Assembly: GCA_944381935.1 (NCBI GenBank) | Contig: CALWMN010000001.1 | Location: 62,001-126,000 of the forward strand | Direction of reading: 5' to 3' | DNA from: an uncultured Mediterraneibacter sp. | GTDB taxonomy: Bacteria; Bacillota; Clostridia; Lachnospirales; Lachnospiraceae | Length of the DNA: 64,000 nt | Shown here: piece by piece, positions 26,979-35,620 of the stretch | Layout: each line of letters starts with the position of its first letter | Numbering within the stretch: the first letter of the stretch is position 1 | Notes under the pieces: model-generated | The model's input: the letters and a program-made list of their open reading frames with translations, nothing else | What the model was told of the DNA's origin: nothing | Database searches by the model: none | Position numbers and translations under genes: made by a program

Positions 26979-27429
26979 AACATCTTCTCCTTATCAGATT
27001 GCATATCACAAAGACGAGATATCCCAGAACTCCTCCTACCGTGTTCAGGAGAATATCGTCCACATCAAAGCTGCCCACTCTGGTGGCCAGCTGCAGTATT
27101 TCCACACAGAGGCTCAGGCACAGGCTGTAAAAAAGAGTCTTAAAAAAGCCTCTCGTTCTGCTTGCCATAGAGATAAAAAAACCAAACGGCATAAAAATGA
27201 GAATGTTTCCAAATAAATTGGAAAAAACCGCGAACGGCCCAAGCTGTTCCCGGTACATGACAAAACGCCGGATCTCTTTGAACAATTCCAGATTGTAGCG
27301 GTATTCATCCAATACCCCTTCCCTGCCATACCAGTCTGACAGGAATAAAAAATAAATCAAAAATCCAATATATAATATAAACAGGAGCTTTCCCAAGATC
27401 CTGAATCTTTTCACCTGTTTTCTGCTCAA
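26953..27429 (-). CDS. VanZ-like membrane protein
   Basis: The 158-residue protein has four membrane segments and the VanZ family marks NLFGNILIFMPFGFF and SFDVDDILLNTVGGVLGY. VanZ-like proteins are often linked to glycopeptide or lipid-related stress, but most are uncharacterised. No van resistance genes are near, so a resistance role should not be assumed. It is first in a unit with DUF6142 and the aminopeptidase. Confidence 0.88.
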   Translation of the reverse strand: MSRKQVKRFRILGKLLFILYIGFLIYFLFLSDWYGREGVLDEYRYNLELFKEIRRFVMYREQLGPFAVFSNLFGNILIFMPFGFFISMASRTRGFFKTLFYSLCLSLCVEILQLATRVGSFDVDDILLNTVGGVLGYLVFVICNLIRRRCYVRKRKKR

Positions 27430-27496
27430 AACGCTACCCCTTCATCATTGATTCCCAGCAGGAAATATCCCGGAAACGTGATATCCCCCATGAAGA

Positions 27497-27538
27497 GGGG
27501 ACAGTCCCTTTCTCTGGCAGGTCTGTCCCTTTTTTTCA
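27497..27538 (+). other. Hairpin resembling a plus-strand terminator
   Basis: The arms GGGACAG and CTGTCCC (27499-27530 region) are followed on the plus strand by seven T. No plus-strand gene precedes it. It sits just after a small minus-strand gene, so it may be a dispersed hairpin or help end that transcript. Confidence 0.4.
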
Positions 27539-27688
27539 TTAAAATGTGATCTCTTTCTTGTGCCTCAGCAGATTTGCGCCGTTTACAATGGAAATGACTC
27601 CCGCTGTAATCCCTATGACGAGGATGATAATCCCAAGTATAATGCTCCCGGTACCACTGTTTTTCATTGTACGATATGCCTTTTCCAT
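27539..27688 (-). CDS. Single-TM small protein downstream of pyrE
   Basis: A 49-residue open frame starts with ATG at 27688, AGGAGG eight bases upstream, 13 bases after the pyrE stop. The product MEKAYRTMKNSG has one hydrophobic helix (about residues 14-36) and ends in a basic tail LLRHKKEITF. The site strength and clean reading frame support a real gene. The function is unknown. Confidence 0.75.
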   Translation of the reverse strand: MEKAYRTMKNSGTGSIILGIIILVIGITAGVISIVNGANLLRHKKEITF

Positions 27689-27701
27689 ACCATGCGCCTC
27701 C

Positions 27702-28382
27702 TTATTTCACTCCATATGTTTCATAGTATGCATCGATGGATGCTTTTAATGTATCATCGATCATAACTTTTCCTTTATACGGCCTGTTGTACAGATGTTC
27801 CACAACATCCGCCATATCGACGATCGCTGCCGTCTCAAATCCATACAGGTCCCTGATTTCTTCCAGCGCGCTCTTCTCGCCGCCTTTTCCTACTTCCATC
27901 CGGTTCAGAGACACGATCAGGCCTGCGATCGTCACATCCGCAGCGCCCCTCACCTTCGGTACCGTCTCTTCCATCGACTTGCCGGACGTCGTCACATCCT
28001 CAATCATGATGACCCGGTCCCCATCTCTGGGCGCGCTTCCGAGAAAGCTTCCCTTATCTGCCCCGTGGTCCTTCTCTTCCTTGCGGTCTGAACAATAACG
28101 GACTTCTTTCCCGTACAGCTCGCTGTAAGCTATGGCTGTCACCACACTCAGGGGGATTCCCTTGTATGCCGGTCCGAACAACACGTCAAAATCATCCCCG
28201 TATCTGTCGTGGATCGCCTTCGCATAGTATTCTCCCAGTCTTTTGAGCTGAGAGCCTGTCACATATGCCCCGGCATTCATAAAAAATGGAGACTTCCGCC
28301 CGCTTTTGAGTGTAAACTTTCCGAATTTCAGCACATCGCTGTCCACCATAAACTCGATAAATTCCTGCTTATACTGTTCCAT
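27702..28382 (-). CDS. pyrE: Orotate phosphoribosyltransferase
   Basis: The 226-residue protein starts MEQYKQEFIEFMVDS and has the PRPP-binding loop VIMIEDVTTSGKSMEE and GPAYKGIPLSV. It joins orotate to PRPP, giving OMP. ATG 28382 is chosen with GGAGG upstream at 11 bases; other upstream ATGs lack sites. It is separated from pyrD by about 200 bases, so it may have its own promoter. Confidence 0.95.
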   Translation of the reverse strand: MEQYKQEFIEFMVDSDVLKFGKFTLKSGRKSPFFMNAGAYVTGSQLKRLGEYYAKAIHDRYGDDFDVLFGPAYKGIPLSVVTAIAYSELYGKEVRYCSDRKEEKDHGADKGSFLGSAPRDGDRVIMIEDVTTSGKSMEETVPKVRGAADVTIAGLIVSLNRMEVGKGGEKSALEEIRDLYGFETAAIVDMADVVEHLYNRPYKGKVMIDDTLKASIDAYYETYGVK

Positions 28383-28580
28383 ATTCCCTAAGACCTCCAT
28401 ATTTACAGGCTCTTTGCCGTTATATCCTTCAATTCCTCTCAATTCTATCATAACCACCAGATATTTTCAATTCTGGAATTTGGCTGGAGAACCGTCCTGT
28501 GCTGCCGCCATAAACGGCAAAAAGGATGCATCTTTATCAGATACACCCTTCCATACGGGAATCCAGGGCATTGTTCTCTC

Positions 28581-29483
28581 TCACCCGATGATTCCGACCA
28601 TTTCACTGACCGTCCCAAATCCCTGTTCCTTCATATATGCCCCGATTCCATCCACGATCTCCATCGTCACTGCGGGATCATGGAAGTTCGCCGTTCCAAC
28701 GGAGACTGCACTTGCCCCCGCCAGAAGCATTTCAATGGCGTCCTCGGCTTTCGCGATTCCGCCCATTCCGATAACAGGAACTTTTACCGCATGGGCCGCC
28801 TCATAGACCATCCTCACTGCGATCGGATGGATCGCCGGTCCCGACACTCCGCCAGTCCTGTTGGCAAGCACGAAGGTCTTCCGGCGGATATCGATCTTCA
28901 TCCCCGTGATCGTGTTGATCAGCGATACCGCATCTGCCCCGCCTGCTTCCACCGCTTTCGCCATCTCGGCAATGCTGGTGACATTAGGACTTAATTTCAT
29001 GATGACCGGCTGTCTCGCATATTTCTTTACCGCCTTTGTGATCTCCTCGGCCGCCTTTGGATTCTGCCCGAAGGCAATCCCACCTTCTTTGACATTGGGA
29101 CAGGAAATGTTGATCTCCAGCATGTCCACATCCTCGTCCGCAAGCCGTTCCACCACCTCGCAGTAATCCTCGGCGGACCGTCCGCAGACATTTACGATAA
29201 TCCTCGTATCATATCGGCGGAGGAACGGGATATCCCGCTCACAGAATACATCAATCCCCGGATTCTGGAGTCCCACTGCATTCATCATGCCGCCGTACGT
29301 CTCTGCCACCCTTGGCGTTGGATTGCCCTCCCAGGGCACATTTGCAACTCCCTTTGTCGTCACCGCCCCCAGCCGGTTCAGGTCAACAAATTCCTCAAAT
29401 TCTGCCCCCGAGCCAAATGTCCCGGATGCGACTGTCACCGGATTCTTCCACTCTATACCTGCGATATTTACCTTCATGTTCAT
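28581..29483 (-). CDS. pyrD: Dihydroorotate dehydrogenase B, catalytic subunit
   Basis: The 300-residue FMN enzyme starts MNMKVNIAGIEWKNPVTVAS. It shows GLQNPGIDVF, the catalytic Cys in INISCPNVKEGG, and IGMGGIAKAEDAIEML. It oxidises dihydroorotate and passes electrons to PyrK and NAD. The start overlaps the pyrK stop (TGATG), so the two subunits are translated together. Confidence 0.95.
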   Translation of the reverse strand: MNMKVNIAGIEWKNPVTVASGTFGSGAEFEEFVDLNRLGAVTTKGVANVPWEGNPTPRVAETYGGMMNAVGLQNPGIDVFCERDIPFLRRYDTRIIVNVCGRSAEDYCEVVERLADEDVDMLEINISCPNVKEGGIAFGQNPKAAEEITKAVKKYARQPVIMKLSPNVTSIAEMAKAVEAGGADAVSLINTITGMKIDIRRKTFVLANRTGGVSGPAIHPIAVRMVYEAAHAVKVPVIGMGGIAKAEDAIEMLLAGASAVSVGTANFHDPAVTMEIVDGIGAYMKEQGFGTVSEMVGIIG

Positions 29484-30265
29484 CAGATCTCCACCTCCGT
29501 AGACAGGAATACCGGACCTTCCTTGCAGATCCGTCTGTTCTTCACATTCGTGTGGTGATCCTTCTCCTTTGTCCTGCAGACACAGGCAAGGCAGGCTCCG
29601 ATCCCGCACGCCATCCTTTCTTCCAGGGACAGGTAACACTCGATCCCCTTTTCCTCCGCATATGCCTTGACTGCCCGGAGCATGGGCGTCGGGCCGCACG
29701 CATAGATCACATCAGCAGCAAGTCCGTTCTCCCGTATCGCATCCATTACATTCCCCTTCGTCCCCACGCTTCCATCCTCGGTGGAGATATAGAGCTCCCC
29801 ATTCCGTCCAAATTCGTCTTTCAGGAATGTCTCTTCATTTCTGTATCCCACGATGATCTGCTTCTTTTCACAGTTCATCTGCTTTGCCAGCTCCAGAATC
29901 GGGGGCACTCCGATCCCCCCTCCCACGAGGAACGCTCTTTTCCCCTCTGCCCTCTCAAGAGGGAATCCGTTCCCCAGAGGACCGATTACCGGGACCATAT
30001 CCCCTGCCTCCATACGGGAAAACTCTTCTGTACCGGTATTTTCGCCAGTCACCCTGTATACGACCCTCAATGAAGTTTTCCCTTTCCCGACTTCACATAT
30101 GCTGATCGGTCTGGGGAGCAGCCTGCTTCCGTCCCTGGAATACATGGAAATAAACTGTCCCGGCGCTGCCCCGCGGGCAGCATCTGTCTTAAGCCACATA
30201 CTGTAAATACCCTCTGCGATCTTTTCCTGGGAAAGGATCACCGCATCTTCTTTTCTTCTTGACAT
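29483..30265 (-). CDS. pyrK: Dihydroorotate dehydrogenase electron-transfer subunit
   Basis: The 260-residue protein has the FAD-binding RLLPRPISIC segment, an NAD region GGGIGVPPILELAKQ, and a C-terminal 2Fe-2S cluster motif in ACGIGACLACVCRTK plus a final Cys in ICKEGPVF. It moves electrons from the PyrD FMN to NAD. ATG 30265 has AGGAG five bases upstream. It lies between pyrF (after a terminator-like hairpin) and pyrD. Confidence 0.94.
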   Translation of the reverse strand: MSRRKEDAVILSQEKIAEGIYSMWLKTDAARGAAPGQFISMYSRDGSRLLPRPISICEVGKGKTSLRVVYRVTGENTGTEEFSRMEAGDMVPVIGPLGNGFPLERAEGKRAFLVGGGIGVPPILELAKQMNCEKKQIIVGYRNEETFLKDEFGRNGELYISTEDGSVGTKGNVMDAIRENGLAADVIYACGPTPMLRAVKAYAEEKGIECYLSLEERMACGIGACLACVCRTKEKDHHTNVKNRRICKEGPVFLSTEVEI

Positions 30266-30294
30266 ATATACTCCTTTTTTACAGGGGTTCTTAG

Positions 30295-30329
30295 AAAAAG
30301 ATCAGGCGCTTTTCCTGAAAAGAGCCTGA
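30295..30329 (-). terminator. Hairpin between pyrF and pyrK
   Basis: On the minus strand the stem TCAGGC/GCCTGA (30302-30329) is followed by TCTTTTTC. It may be a terminator or an attenuator controlling pyrK, pyrD and pyrE. Confidence 0.7.
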
Positions 30330-30355
30330 CCCCTGCAGATAGACATTTTTCATTT

Positions 30356-31282
30356 TTATTTTGCCGCCAGGGCGCCGCTGATATCCGCTATCATTGCCTC
30401 CACCGCGGCCCTTGACGCATCCCCGAAGTTCTCAGCGCCATACTCTGCGTATGCTTCCTGCTTATATGCCGCTATGATCCCGCGGGATGAATTTACTATC
30501 GCTCCTAATCCGTCCTCATTGAAGAAATGCACCAGGTCTTTTCCTCTGCCTCCCTGGGCGCCGTACCCCGGCACAAGAATGTAGGCTTTCGGCATGATCT
30601 TTCTGAGCACTTTTCCCATCTCCGGGTAAGTCGCCCCCACGACCGCACCGATGTAGCTGTACTCATCCCCCATACAGTCTGCGCCCCACTCTGCCACTTT
30701 CTCTCCTACGAGCTCATACAGCGGACGTCCGTCGATCTGACGGTCCTGGAACTCACCGCTGGAGGGATTCGAGGTCTTAACCAGAATAAACAGCCCTTTT
30801 TTCTCCGCCTGGCACACACTGATAAACGGATTCACGCCGTCTGACCCAAGATATGGATTCACTGTCGCAAAATCCTCTCCAAACGGTACATACTCTTTGC
30901 TCCCGATCCGGACTTTCCCGAGATGCCCTGCCGCATACGCGGCAGATGTAGAACCAATGTCACCTCTCTTGATGTCCCCGATCACGACAAGATCTTTTGA
31001 ACGGCAGTAATCCACTGTCTTCTTAAACGCCGCAACACCCGGTACTCCAAACTGCTCATACATTGCGATCTGCGGTTTCACCGCCGGAATCAGGTCATAC
31101 GTTTTGTCGATAATCTCCCTGTTAAACTGCCAGACAGCCTCCGCTGCCCCCTCAAGAGTTTCCCCGAACTCATCGAACGCCCTGTCCAGCACATGCCTGG
31201 GAATATAGTCCAGCATAGGGTCAAGTCCCACCACAACAGGAGCATTCGTCTTTTTTATTTTCGCAACGAGTTTATTGATCAT
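30356..31282 (-). CDS. pyrF: Orotidine 5'-phosphate decarboxylase, long form
   Basis: The 308-residue protein is the long (type 2) OMP decarboxylase. It shows VVVGLDPMLDYIPRHVL at the start, the catalytic segment VVIGDIKRGDIGSTSAAYA and LVPGYGAQGGRG. It makes UMP from OMP. GGAGG lies six bases before ATG 31282. It is the first of the visible pyr genes. Confidence 0.95.
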   Translation of the reverse strand: MINKLVAKIKKTNAPVVVGLDPMLDYIPRHVLDRAFDEFGETLEGAAEAVWQFNREIIDKTYDLIPAVKPQIAMYEQFGVPGVAAFKKTVDYCRSKDLVVIGDIKRGDIGSTSAAYAAGHLGKVRIGSKEYVPFGEDFATVNPYLGSDGVNPFISVCQAEKKGLFILVKTSNPSSGEFQDRQIDGRPLYELVGEKVAEWGADCMGDEYSYIGAVVGATYPEMGKVLRKIMPKAYILVPGYGAQGGRGKDLVHFFNEDGLGAIVNSSRGIIAAYKQEAYAEYGAENFGDASRAAVEAMIADISGALAAK

Positions 31283-31306
31283 GTATTTCCTCCATTCTGC
31301 TGTTAT

Positions 31307-31750
31307 TCAGCCAATCTGTTTCATGCCTCCCGGCGCGAGCAGGTCAAACGGGAACACCGGAATATTCCGCAGCACGCCATAGATCAGGACAAGGATTAAA
31401 ATCCCCATCAGGAGTTTTGCACTGATCTTCCCATCCACATGATTTCCTCCGGTGACGACCCAGTCCAGTCCCCTCACGACAAAATACAGTCCCAGGAACG
31501 GAAGGAGCATCACCATCAGAGGATTATAGCAGAATGCCTCGTAAAACTGCCCGTGCAGGATCGAATAGGCAGCCCTTCCCGCCCCACACCCCGGACAGTA
31601 AAATCCGGTAAGGAGATACAGGGCGCACGGAAGCGGATACTGATACGGATCATGCAGATACAGAAATACAGCGCCTGCCAGAAGAACTGCTGCCAGGGCA
31701 AGCACAGCGCCTGCCCTGGCAGAACGTCTGTTTTTGATCCATCCTATCAT
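31307..31750 (-). CDS. DUF2752 membrane protein
   Basis: The 147-residue protein has three membrane segments and the DUF2752 signature FYCPGCGAGRAAYSILHG near residue 52. The function is unknown. The ribosome site is weak (GGGAAAG). It ends 24 bases before pyrF and follows the zinc-ribbon CD225 protein, with which it may be paired: both kinds are often neighbours. Confidence 0.85.
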   Translation of the reverse strand: MIGWIKNRRSARAGAVLALAAVLLAGAVFLYLHDPYQYPLPCALYLLTGFYCPGCGAGRAAYSILHGQFYEAFCYNPLMVMLLPFLGLYFVVRGLDWVVTGGNHVDGKISAKLLMGILILVLIYGVLRNIPVFPFDLLAPGGMKQIG

Positions 31751-31777
31751 AACTTTCCCTGACGAATCCTGCCGACC

Positions 31778-32338
31778 TTAGTAGTAATAATAGTAATACG
31801 ATCCATCCAGGTTCAGAAGCATTGCAGCAAAGAACATGATGATTGCCGAGAGGATTCCGGCTGCAAAGGCAACAATGATCCAAATCTTTGCTTTCTTCGC
31901 CGCATCTTGCGCTTCCTGAGGCTTTCCGGCAGAAATTTTGCTCTCAATCTTGGACGAAAATACAATCGCAGCAATACCAAACGGAGGACAGCAACATACG
32001 GTTGAGACAATGGATAACACCAGATACGGAATCCAGTTTACCGGCTTTGCCGGAACATCCGGCTGGTATGCCGTATAGGGCTGCTGATTCCGGGTCTCCT
32101 CCTGCTGATAAGAATAATCCTGACCCGTTTCCTGTGCCTGCCTGGGGGAGTCATATTTCTCTTCCTTCGCCTGCTGGGGGGAATCCTGCTTTTCCTCCTG
32201 GGGCTGCGGTTCATATGGCACATATGGCTGCTGTATCCCTTCGGAATCCTTCTTCTGCGTTTTTTCCTGCTGCGCCCCGCAGTATGGACAAAATTCCGAG
32301 TTATCCGGGATATCCTGATAACAATTCACACACTTCAT
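31778..32338 (-). CDS. Zinc-ribbon and CD225/dispanin-type membrane protein
   Basis: The 186-residue protein opens with a zinc ribbon (CVNCYQDI, FCPYCG). A Gln/Glu/Pro-rich linker (residues 25-100) follows. A CD225-like region with two membrane helices comes next, including the cysteine-rich turn STVCCCPPFGIAAIVFSSK and a second helix at about 150-173. It ends in six tyrosines. The topology suggests a cytoplasmic zinc ribbon. The function is unknown. It lies in a run of zinc-ribbon genes. Confidence 0.85.
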   Translation of the reverse strand: MKCVNCYQDIPDNSEFCPYCGAQQEKTQKKDSEGIQQPYVPYEPQPQEEKQDSPQQAKEEKYDSPRQAQETGQDYSYQQEETRNQQPYTAYQPDVPAKPVNWIPYLVLSIVSTVCCCPPFGIAAIVFSSKIESKISAGKPQEAQDAAKKAKIWIIVAFAAGILSAIIMFFAAMLLNLDGSYYYYYY

Positions 32339-32422
32339 ACTCTTCCTGCCTCTCTTTCATTAGAATTAAAATGTTCTGTTAATCATAACATCAAACTGGT
32401 TCTCTGTACAAGGTTAACATCT

Positions 32423-33688
32423 CTATTTCCCGCTGATCTCCGCTTTCAGCTGCAGGATCCGCATCACAGACTGATCCAGCCTTTCTTCCGCAATTGTGCC
32501 GTTCTCTACAGCCTCCGTAATCCCCTCAAGCGCGGAATAGAAGTCCGAAGGCATCAGGATCATATCCACGCCCGCCTCAATCGCTGCCACCGCAGATTCC
32601 CGGGAAGAATAATGTTCTGAAATCGCTCCCATATTCATCGCATCCGTTATCACAATCCCCTGATAGTCCAGTTCCTCTCTCAGAAGATCCGTTACAATCT
32701 CCTTTGACAGCGATGCCGGCGTATCGTCCCCGGTCACTTCCGGCACGGAAATATGCCCGACCATCACAAACTCGCTTCCGGCGTCTATTCCTGCCTGAAA
32801 AGGAAGATACTCACATTCTCTGAGTTCTTCCAGCGTTCTGTCGGACCATGCAAACCCTTGATGCGAGTCCTCTGACGTCGCCCCATGCCCGGGAAAATGC
32901 TTCAGGGCCGTACATATCTCCTGGCTGTGGAATCCCTCTACTGCTTTTGCTGTCATCTCTGCCGCCTCTTTCGCATCGGAGCTAAATGCCCTGTAACGGA
33001 CAACAGTATTCTCCTCATTGTTCCAGACATCAGCATCCGGGGCAAAATCCAGATTAAATCCGTATTCTTTCAGATAACCTCCGATATAGGCACAGACCTC
33101 ATAAGCCGCCTGGGGATCTCCCCGGGAGCCGATATCACTCATATTGCCTGCATCCGTAAGTCCGAAGCTTTCATTTGACGCAATCCGCGTAACCGTACCC
33201 CCTTCTTCATCCACTGACAGGAACGGGACGATACCGGACACCTCCCTGCCAAGCGTAAGGAGATCTCGGTTCAGCGCGCTAATCTGCTCCGGCGAACGGA
33301 TATTCTCGGACATCATGATAAACCCGCCAACCGGGCGCTCCCGATACGCCTCTTCAAAGTTTCTGTCAGCCTGCGTTACTGTCTCTCCTCCTGCCAGCGT
33401 ATCCGGAGTTATGATAAAAAGCTGCGCAGCCTTCTCCTCCAGAGACATTCCGGCAAGTGTCTCCTCCGCCTGTGACTGCGCAGCTTTTCCACTTTCACCG
33501 GCGCCAGCAGTGTAGTCCGGGATTCCCCGGACCATTCTGCCCGTCCGGTATGTTTCACCCATTCCGGCAGTGCTTCCCAAGCTTCTTTGTATCATCTCCA
33601 GGATTCCTGCCCCAATGATGTAAAGACACACAGCGGCTGCAATTCCTGCCAGTATGAATAAAAGCGTTTTCCTAATTTTCATATTCAC
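32423..33688 (-). CDS. Family 3 glycoside hydrolase (NagZ-like), membrane-anchored
   Basis: The 421-residue protein has one N-terminal membrane helix (about residues 9-32) and a GH3 domain. Marks are SVDEEGGTVTRIA, the conserved KHFPGHGATSEDSHQG, and IVITDAMNMGAI with the nucleophile Asp. NagZ-type enzymes release N-acetylglucosamine from wall fragments. The start is GTG at 33688 or ATG at 33682; it overlaps the upstream gene by 17 bases. It probably works outside the membrane. Its coupling to a lectin-like gene points to the cell surface. Confidence 0.88.
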   Translation of the reverse strand: MNMKIRKTLLFILAGIAAAVCLYIIGAGILEMIQRSLGSTAGMGETYRTGRMVRGIPDYTAGAGESGKAAQSQAEETLAGMSLEEKAAQLFIITPDTLAGGETVTQADRNFEEAYRERPVGGFIMMSENIRSPEQISALNRDLLTLGREVSGIVPFLSVDEEGGTVTRIASNESFGLTDAGNMSDIGSRGDPQAAYEVCAYIGGYLKEYGFNLDFAPDADVWNNEENTVVRYRAFSSDAKEAAEMTAKAVEGFHSQEICTALKHFPGHGATSEDSHQGFAWSDRTLEELRECEYLPFQAGIDAGSEFVMVGHISVPEVTGDDTPASLSKEIVTDLLREELDYQGIVITDAMNMGAISEHYSSRESAVAAIEAGVDMILMPSDFYSALEGITEAVENGTIAEERLDQSVMRILQLKAEISGK

Positions 33689-34502
33689 AGATATATCCTA
33701 TTTTCCCTGAAAATTCTGAAGCGACAGATAAAATATCATCGGGAACGTCATTCCATACCCATCTTCCCTCGCTTCCGTAATAAAATATATCCAGACAAGT
33801 CTCCTGTGTACTTCCGTCACTGAAGCTGGGTTCTCCCGCCATCCACTGCCCGTTATTCCAATATGTACCCGAGTTTATCTTTTCCCCGTAAAGCTGGTTT
33901 GCCTCATCGACCCAGTAATAATCCTGTGAGTCGGCATCCCTGCGTCCCCCTATACGGAACTGGATATTCTGCAGCTGCTGGCTCTCTATCTCACTGAGGA
34001 TGTAGTCATATTCCTCCAGGCTGTTGATCCTCACCAGGTATCCTCCTGCGTCCAGGCACCGCTGGTAAGCCTCTGTCCAGGTACAGTCGCTCACGACATA
34101 CTCATATCGGTGTATGCCGCCCTCTGTCGGATCATAGACCGGCTCCTGCTCTTCCGGCTGCGCAGCCGCGCCTGCCGACTGGCTGTCAGCCTGTAATCCA
34201 TCCTGTGTGCCGTCCAAAGAATCCCCTTTTTCTGTTCCTGCCGCTTCTTCTGATCCTTCTCCTGCATCCTGCTGAGCACCTTCATCCGCCGTTGGGATGT
34301 CTTCCCGGCTCACTTCACCCTTCTCATGATATTCCCCGGAAACAACCCATACAGTAATGCCTCCTGCCACAGCAAGCATGAGGACCAGGCTGATAATCAC
34401 AACAGGGAGTTTCGATCGCTTTTTACCTGTAAGGCTGCTTCCGCACACTTCACAGAACACAGCTCCCTTTTCTACAGGACTGTTACAGTTTGGACATCTC
34501 AT
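33672..34502 (-). CDS. Zinc-ribbon membrane protein with C-type-lectin-like domain
   Basis: The 276-residue protein starts with a zinc ribbon (CPNCNSPV, CEVCGS), then a membrane helix (residues 30-53) and an acidic, low-complexity linker (about 60-125). A C-type-lectin-like domain (about 128-276) follows, with WTEAYQRC, GGYLVRINSLEEYDYI, YYWVDEAN, WMAGEP and the WND-type motif VWNDVP. The lectin part would lie outside the cell. Ligand residues near WMAGEPS resemble EPS/WND sugar-binding sets but are not proof of sugar binding. It overlaps the GH3 gene. Confidence 0.85.
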   Translation of the reverse strand: MRCPNCNSPVEKGAVFCEVCGSSLTGKKRSKLPVVIISLVLMLAVAGGITVWVVSGEYHEKGEVSREDIPTADEGAQQDAGEGSEEAAGTEKGDSLDGTQDGLQADSQSAGAAAQPEEQEPVYDPTEGGIHRYEYVVSDCTWTEAYQRCLDAGGYLVRINSLEEYDYILSEIESQQLQNIQFRIGGRRDADSQDYYWVDEANQLYGEKINSGTYWNNGQWMAGEPSFSDGSTQETCLDIFYYGSEGRWVWNDVPDDILSVASEFSGKIGYICEYEN

Positions 34503-34535
34503 GATTTTCCTCCTCCGGTCAAAATACCGTCCAGA

Positions 34536-35159
34536 TTATTTCACCTGCGTCCCACATCCGGTGCAGAACTTCTGATCCGGCTTCAATTCTCTTCCGCAGT
34601 TCGGGCAGACATTTGCGCTCTCAGCCGCCTTCGGCTCCTCCTCATAAGCAGGAGCGGGGTCTTCCTGGGCAACAGGCTCCTGTTCTACTTTTGCCCCGCA
34701 GTTCGTACAGAACATCTGGTCCGCCTCAAGGGGTGCTCCGCATTTTGCACAGACATTCCCCGGCATTGCGATCCCAATATTCTCCTGGACCTGCGGTCTC
34801 TCGATCTTTGCCCCGCATACATTGCAGAACTGGGAATTGGCAGGAATCTCGGTATTACAGTTCGGGCAGTACACCGTTCCCCTGATCTTCTGCATCTGTC
34901 CCTGGAGCTGCTTCTTCTGTGCGTCGATATTCTGGATCTGCGCCACCAGATCCGCCGCCTGATCTGAGAGTTCTCCCCCATACTGCTGATATGCATCATA
35001 ATAGAACTCACCCAGCTTCTCCAGCGTTTCTTTTCTCTGTACATCCAGAGTCCGGATAGCTGCGGACATTTTGGCAGCATCTGTCACATCCTTTGTCTTC
35101 TGCAGGGCGCCTTGCCCCAGCATTGTAATTTTCTTGTCAAGATCACTTAAAAAAGCCAT
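34536..35159 (-). CDS. Coiled-coil and triple zinc-ribbon protein
   Basis: The 207-residue protein has a helical, coiled-coil N-terminal half (residues 5-90). Three zinc ribbons follow, with CPNCNTEI/FCNVCGA, CAKCGAPL/FCTNCGA and CPNCGREL/FCTGCGT. No membrane segment is seen, so it is likely cytoplasmic. Similar proteins are common in Clostridia and have no known role. AGGAGG precedes the ATG. It belongs to the run of zinc-ribbon genes at 31.8-37.3 kb. Confidence 0.85.
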   Translation of the reverse strand: MAFLSDLDKKITMLGQGALQKTKDVTDAAKMSAAIRTLDVQRKETLEKLGEFYYDAYQQYGGELSDQAADLVAQIQNIDAQKKQLQGQMQKIRGTVYCPNCNTEIPANSQFCNVCGAKIERPQVQENIGIAMPGNVCAKCGAPLEADQMFCTNCGAKVEQEPVAQEDPAPAYEEEPKAAESANVCPNCGRELKPDQKFCTGCGTQVK

Positions 35160-35202
35160 TTTTATATCCTCCTGTGTTTTGAATCAAATTTCTCATGATA
35201 CA

Positions 35203-35541
35203 TCAACCCATCTTGCTTCCGCAGTTCCCGCAGAAAACGGCTCCCGGTTCCAGCGGCGCACCGCAGTTTGTACAGAACATTCCCGGGGTCCCCGCCCCGC
35301 TGTCCTCCTCTTCCAGGACAGGCGCCGGGATCTCAGGCTTAAGCTCTGCAATGTTTGCCGCGGGCTCCAAATATCCTTCAGACTGGTTTTTAAGCCTTGT
35401 AATCTTATCAAACAGGGGCAAGAGTTCCGGCAGAGGATCCTCAAATCCTCCTTCATAATATGCCTTGCCCAACTCCAGATATGCCTGCTCAAGTGTCAGG
35501 CCCTCTTCAAAATTCACCAGAACTGTTCTGTCATTATCCAT
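35203..35541 (-). CDS. Short zinc-ribbon protein
   Basis: The 112-residue protein has a helical N-terminal part (residues 10-60) and one C-terminal zinc ribbon (FCTNCGAPL, FCGNCGS). Its start has GGAGAG upstream. It resembles a shorter form of the neighbouring triple zinc-ribbon protein. The function is unknown. Confidence 0.82.
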   Translation of the reverse strand: MDNDRTVLVNFEEGLTLEQAYLELGKAYYEGGFEDPLPELLPLFDKITRLKNQSEGYLEPAANIAELKPEIPAPVLEEEDSGAGTPGMFCTNCGAPLEPGAVFCGNCGSKMG

Positions 35542-35620
35542 TTTTCTCTCTCCTTCCCTGCTTCTGCCGGACAGCTTTCTTTTTTCGCTGTTTTGACTGA
35601 CGTACCTGGCCTGTGCTCTT

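Noticed and set aside
26953..27429. Glycopeptide resistance by VanZ
   Set aside because: No vanHAX or similar genes are near; VanZ-like proteins are common and mostly uncharacterised.
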